Positions 63,921 through 64,000 of a DNA stretch of 64,000 bases are shown here, piece by piece (within the stretch, counting starts at the first letter, position 1; each line of letters begins with the position of its first letter). The position numbers and the translations under genes are program-made. This DNA is from AWTP1-18 sp036504515 (GTDB lineage Bacteria; Pseudomonadota; Gammaproteobacteria; Burkholderiales; Rhodocyclaceae): contig DASXVA010000012.1 in assembly GCA_036504515.1 (NCBI GenBank), forward strand, positions 496,001-560,000, read 5' to 3'. The notes beneath the pieces were generated by a model, which saw only the letters and a list, made by a program, of their open reading frames with translations, did no database searches and had not been told where the DNA came from.

Positions 63921-64000
63921 ACGTTTACTGTATAGCAACTGTTCAAGCCGCGATACTACCGATTATGCATAGATGGCGTCACTATGCGCTCCGTGACCAA

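Noticed and set aside
63984..64000. ATGCGCTCCGTGACCAA at the right edge, possible start of a gene divergent from the LysR regulator
   Set aside because: Only five codons are visible and no ribosome site precedes it, so it cannot be supported from this window.

Overview
The window is a GC-rich, gene-dense stretch of a bacterial chromosome. Gene content and order suggest a betaproteobacterium, most likely of the Rhodocyclales (Azospira/Dechloromonas-like). The clues are a DctA/DctS/DctR C4-dicarboxylate system, a BktB-type thiolase, a CobD/CbiB-family protein, an RlmN-like paralogue, several chemoreceptors and c-di-GMP proteins, and an Anbu cluster. This placement is inference from protein resemblance. 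I see no rRNA, tRNA, insertion sequence, prophage or CRISPR array, so the region looks like ordinary core/accessory chromosome.

Layout. 1-2.8 kb: start of dctA and the divergent dctSR two-component genes. 2.8-3.8 kb: an orphan ParB-like protein. 4.0-6.2 kb: a WYL-type regulator divergent from a VOC-EVE-DHFR-like operon, with two copies of CTGACA-N6-TGTCAG between them. 6.2-9 kb: GNAT acetyltransferase, small monooxygenase, chemoreceptor. 9.3-16.6 kb: fused pabBC, an Hpt/HD-GYP protein, a QseBC-like pair with a PmrA/QseB-like box, an EamA transporter and dinB. 16.7-22.1 kb: an OmpR/EnvZ-type pair, an EF-hand protein, a Spy/CpxP-like periplasmic protein and a lipoprotein hydrolase; four of these five proteins carry Gly/Pro-rich tracts. 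22.1-24.4 kb: an Aer-like chemoreceptor behind a c-di-GMP-I riboswitch.

24.5-31.1 kb: the Anbu cluster (permuted ATP-grasp, alpha-E, Anbu proteasome-like hydrolase, transglutaminase/DUF2126). 31.3-36.3 kb: bktB, a CobD/CbiB-family protein, a CoA-type Nudix hydrolase, a class I amidotransferase and cysS. 36.6-44.4 kb: a co-directional run of TPR protein, L,D-transpeptidase, two cyclophilins, lpxH, recQ, an RlmN/Cfr-like enzyme and a DUF1345 protein. 44.4-52 kb (minus strand): transglutaminase, mgtA, a 41-residue Lys-rich protein, a diguanylate cyclase, a small hypothetical protein and a B12-binding radical SAM protein. 52-53.5 kb: a yybP-ykoY Mn2+ riboswitch with its terminator, a small membrane protein and a TerC-family exporter. 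54-64 kb: a NarL-type two-component pair, an Fsr-like exporter with a divergent AraC regulator, a LysR regulator divergent from aceB, a NERD-helicase and a second LysR regulator.

Points most worth following are the EF-hand/two-component locus with its Asp-for-Ser lipoprotein hydrolase, the Anbu cluster, the twin-operator WYL locus, the two riboswitches, and the small Lys-rich ORF. All protein assignments were made by reading the sequence; no database search was run.
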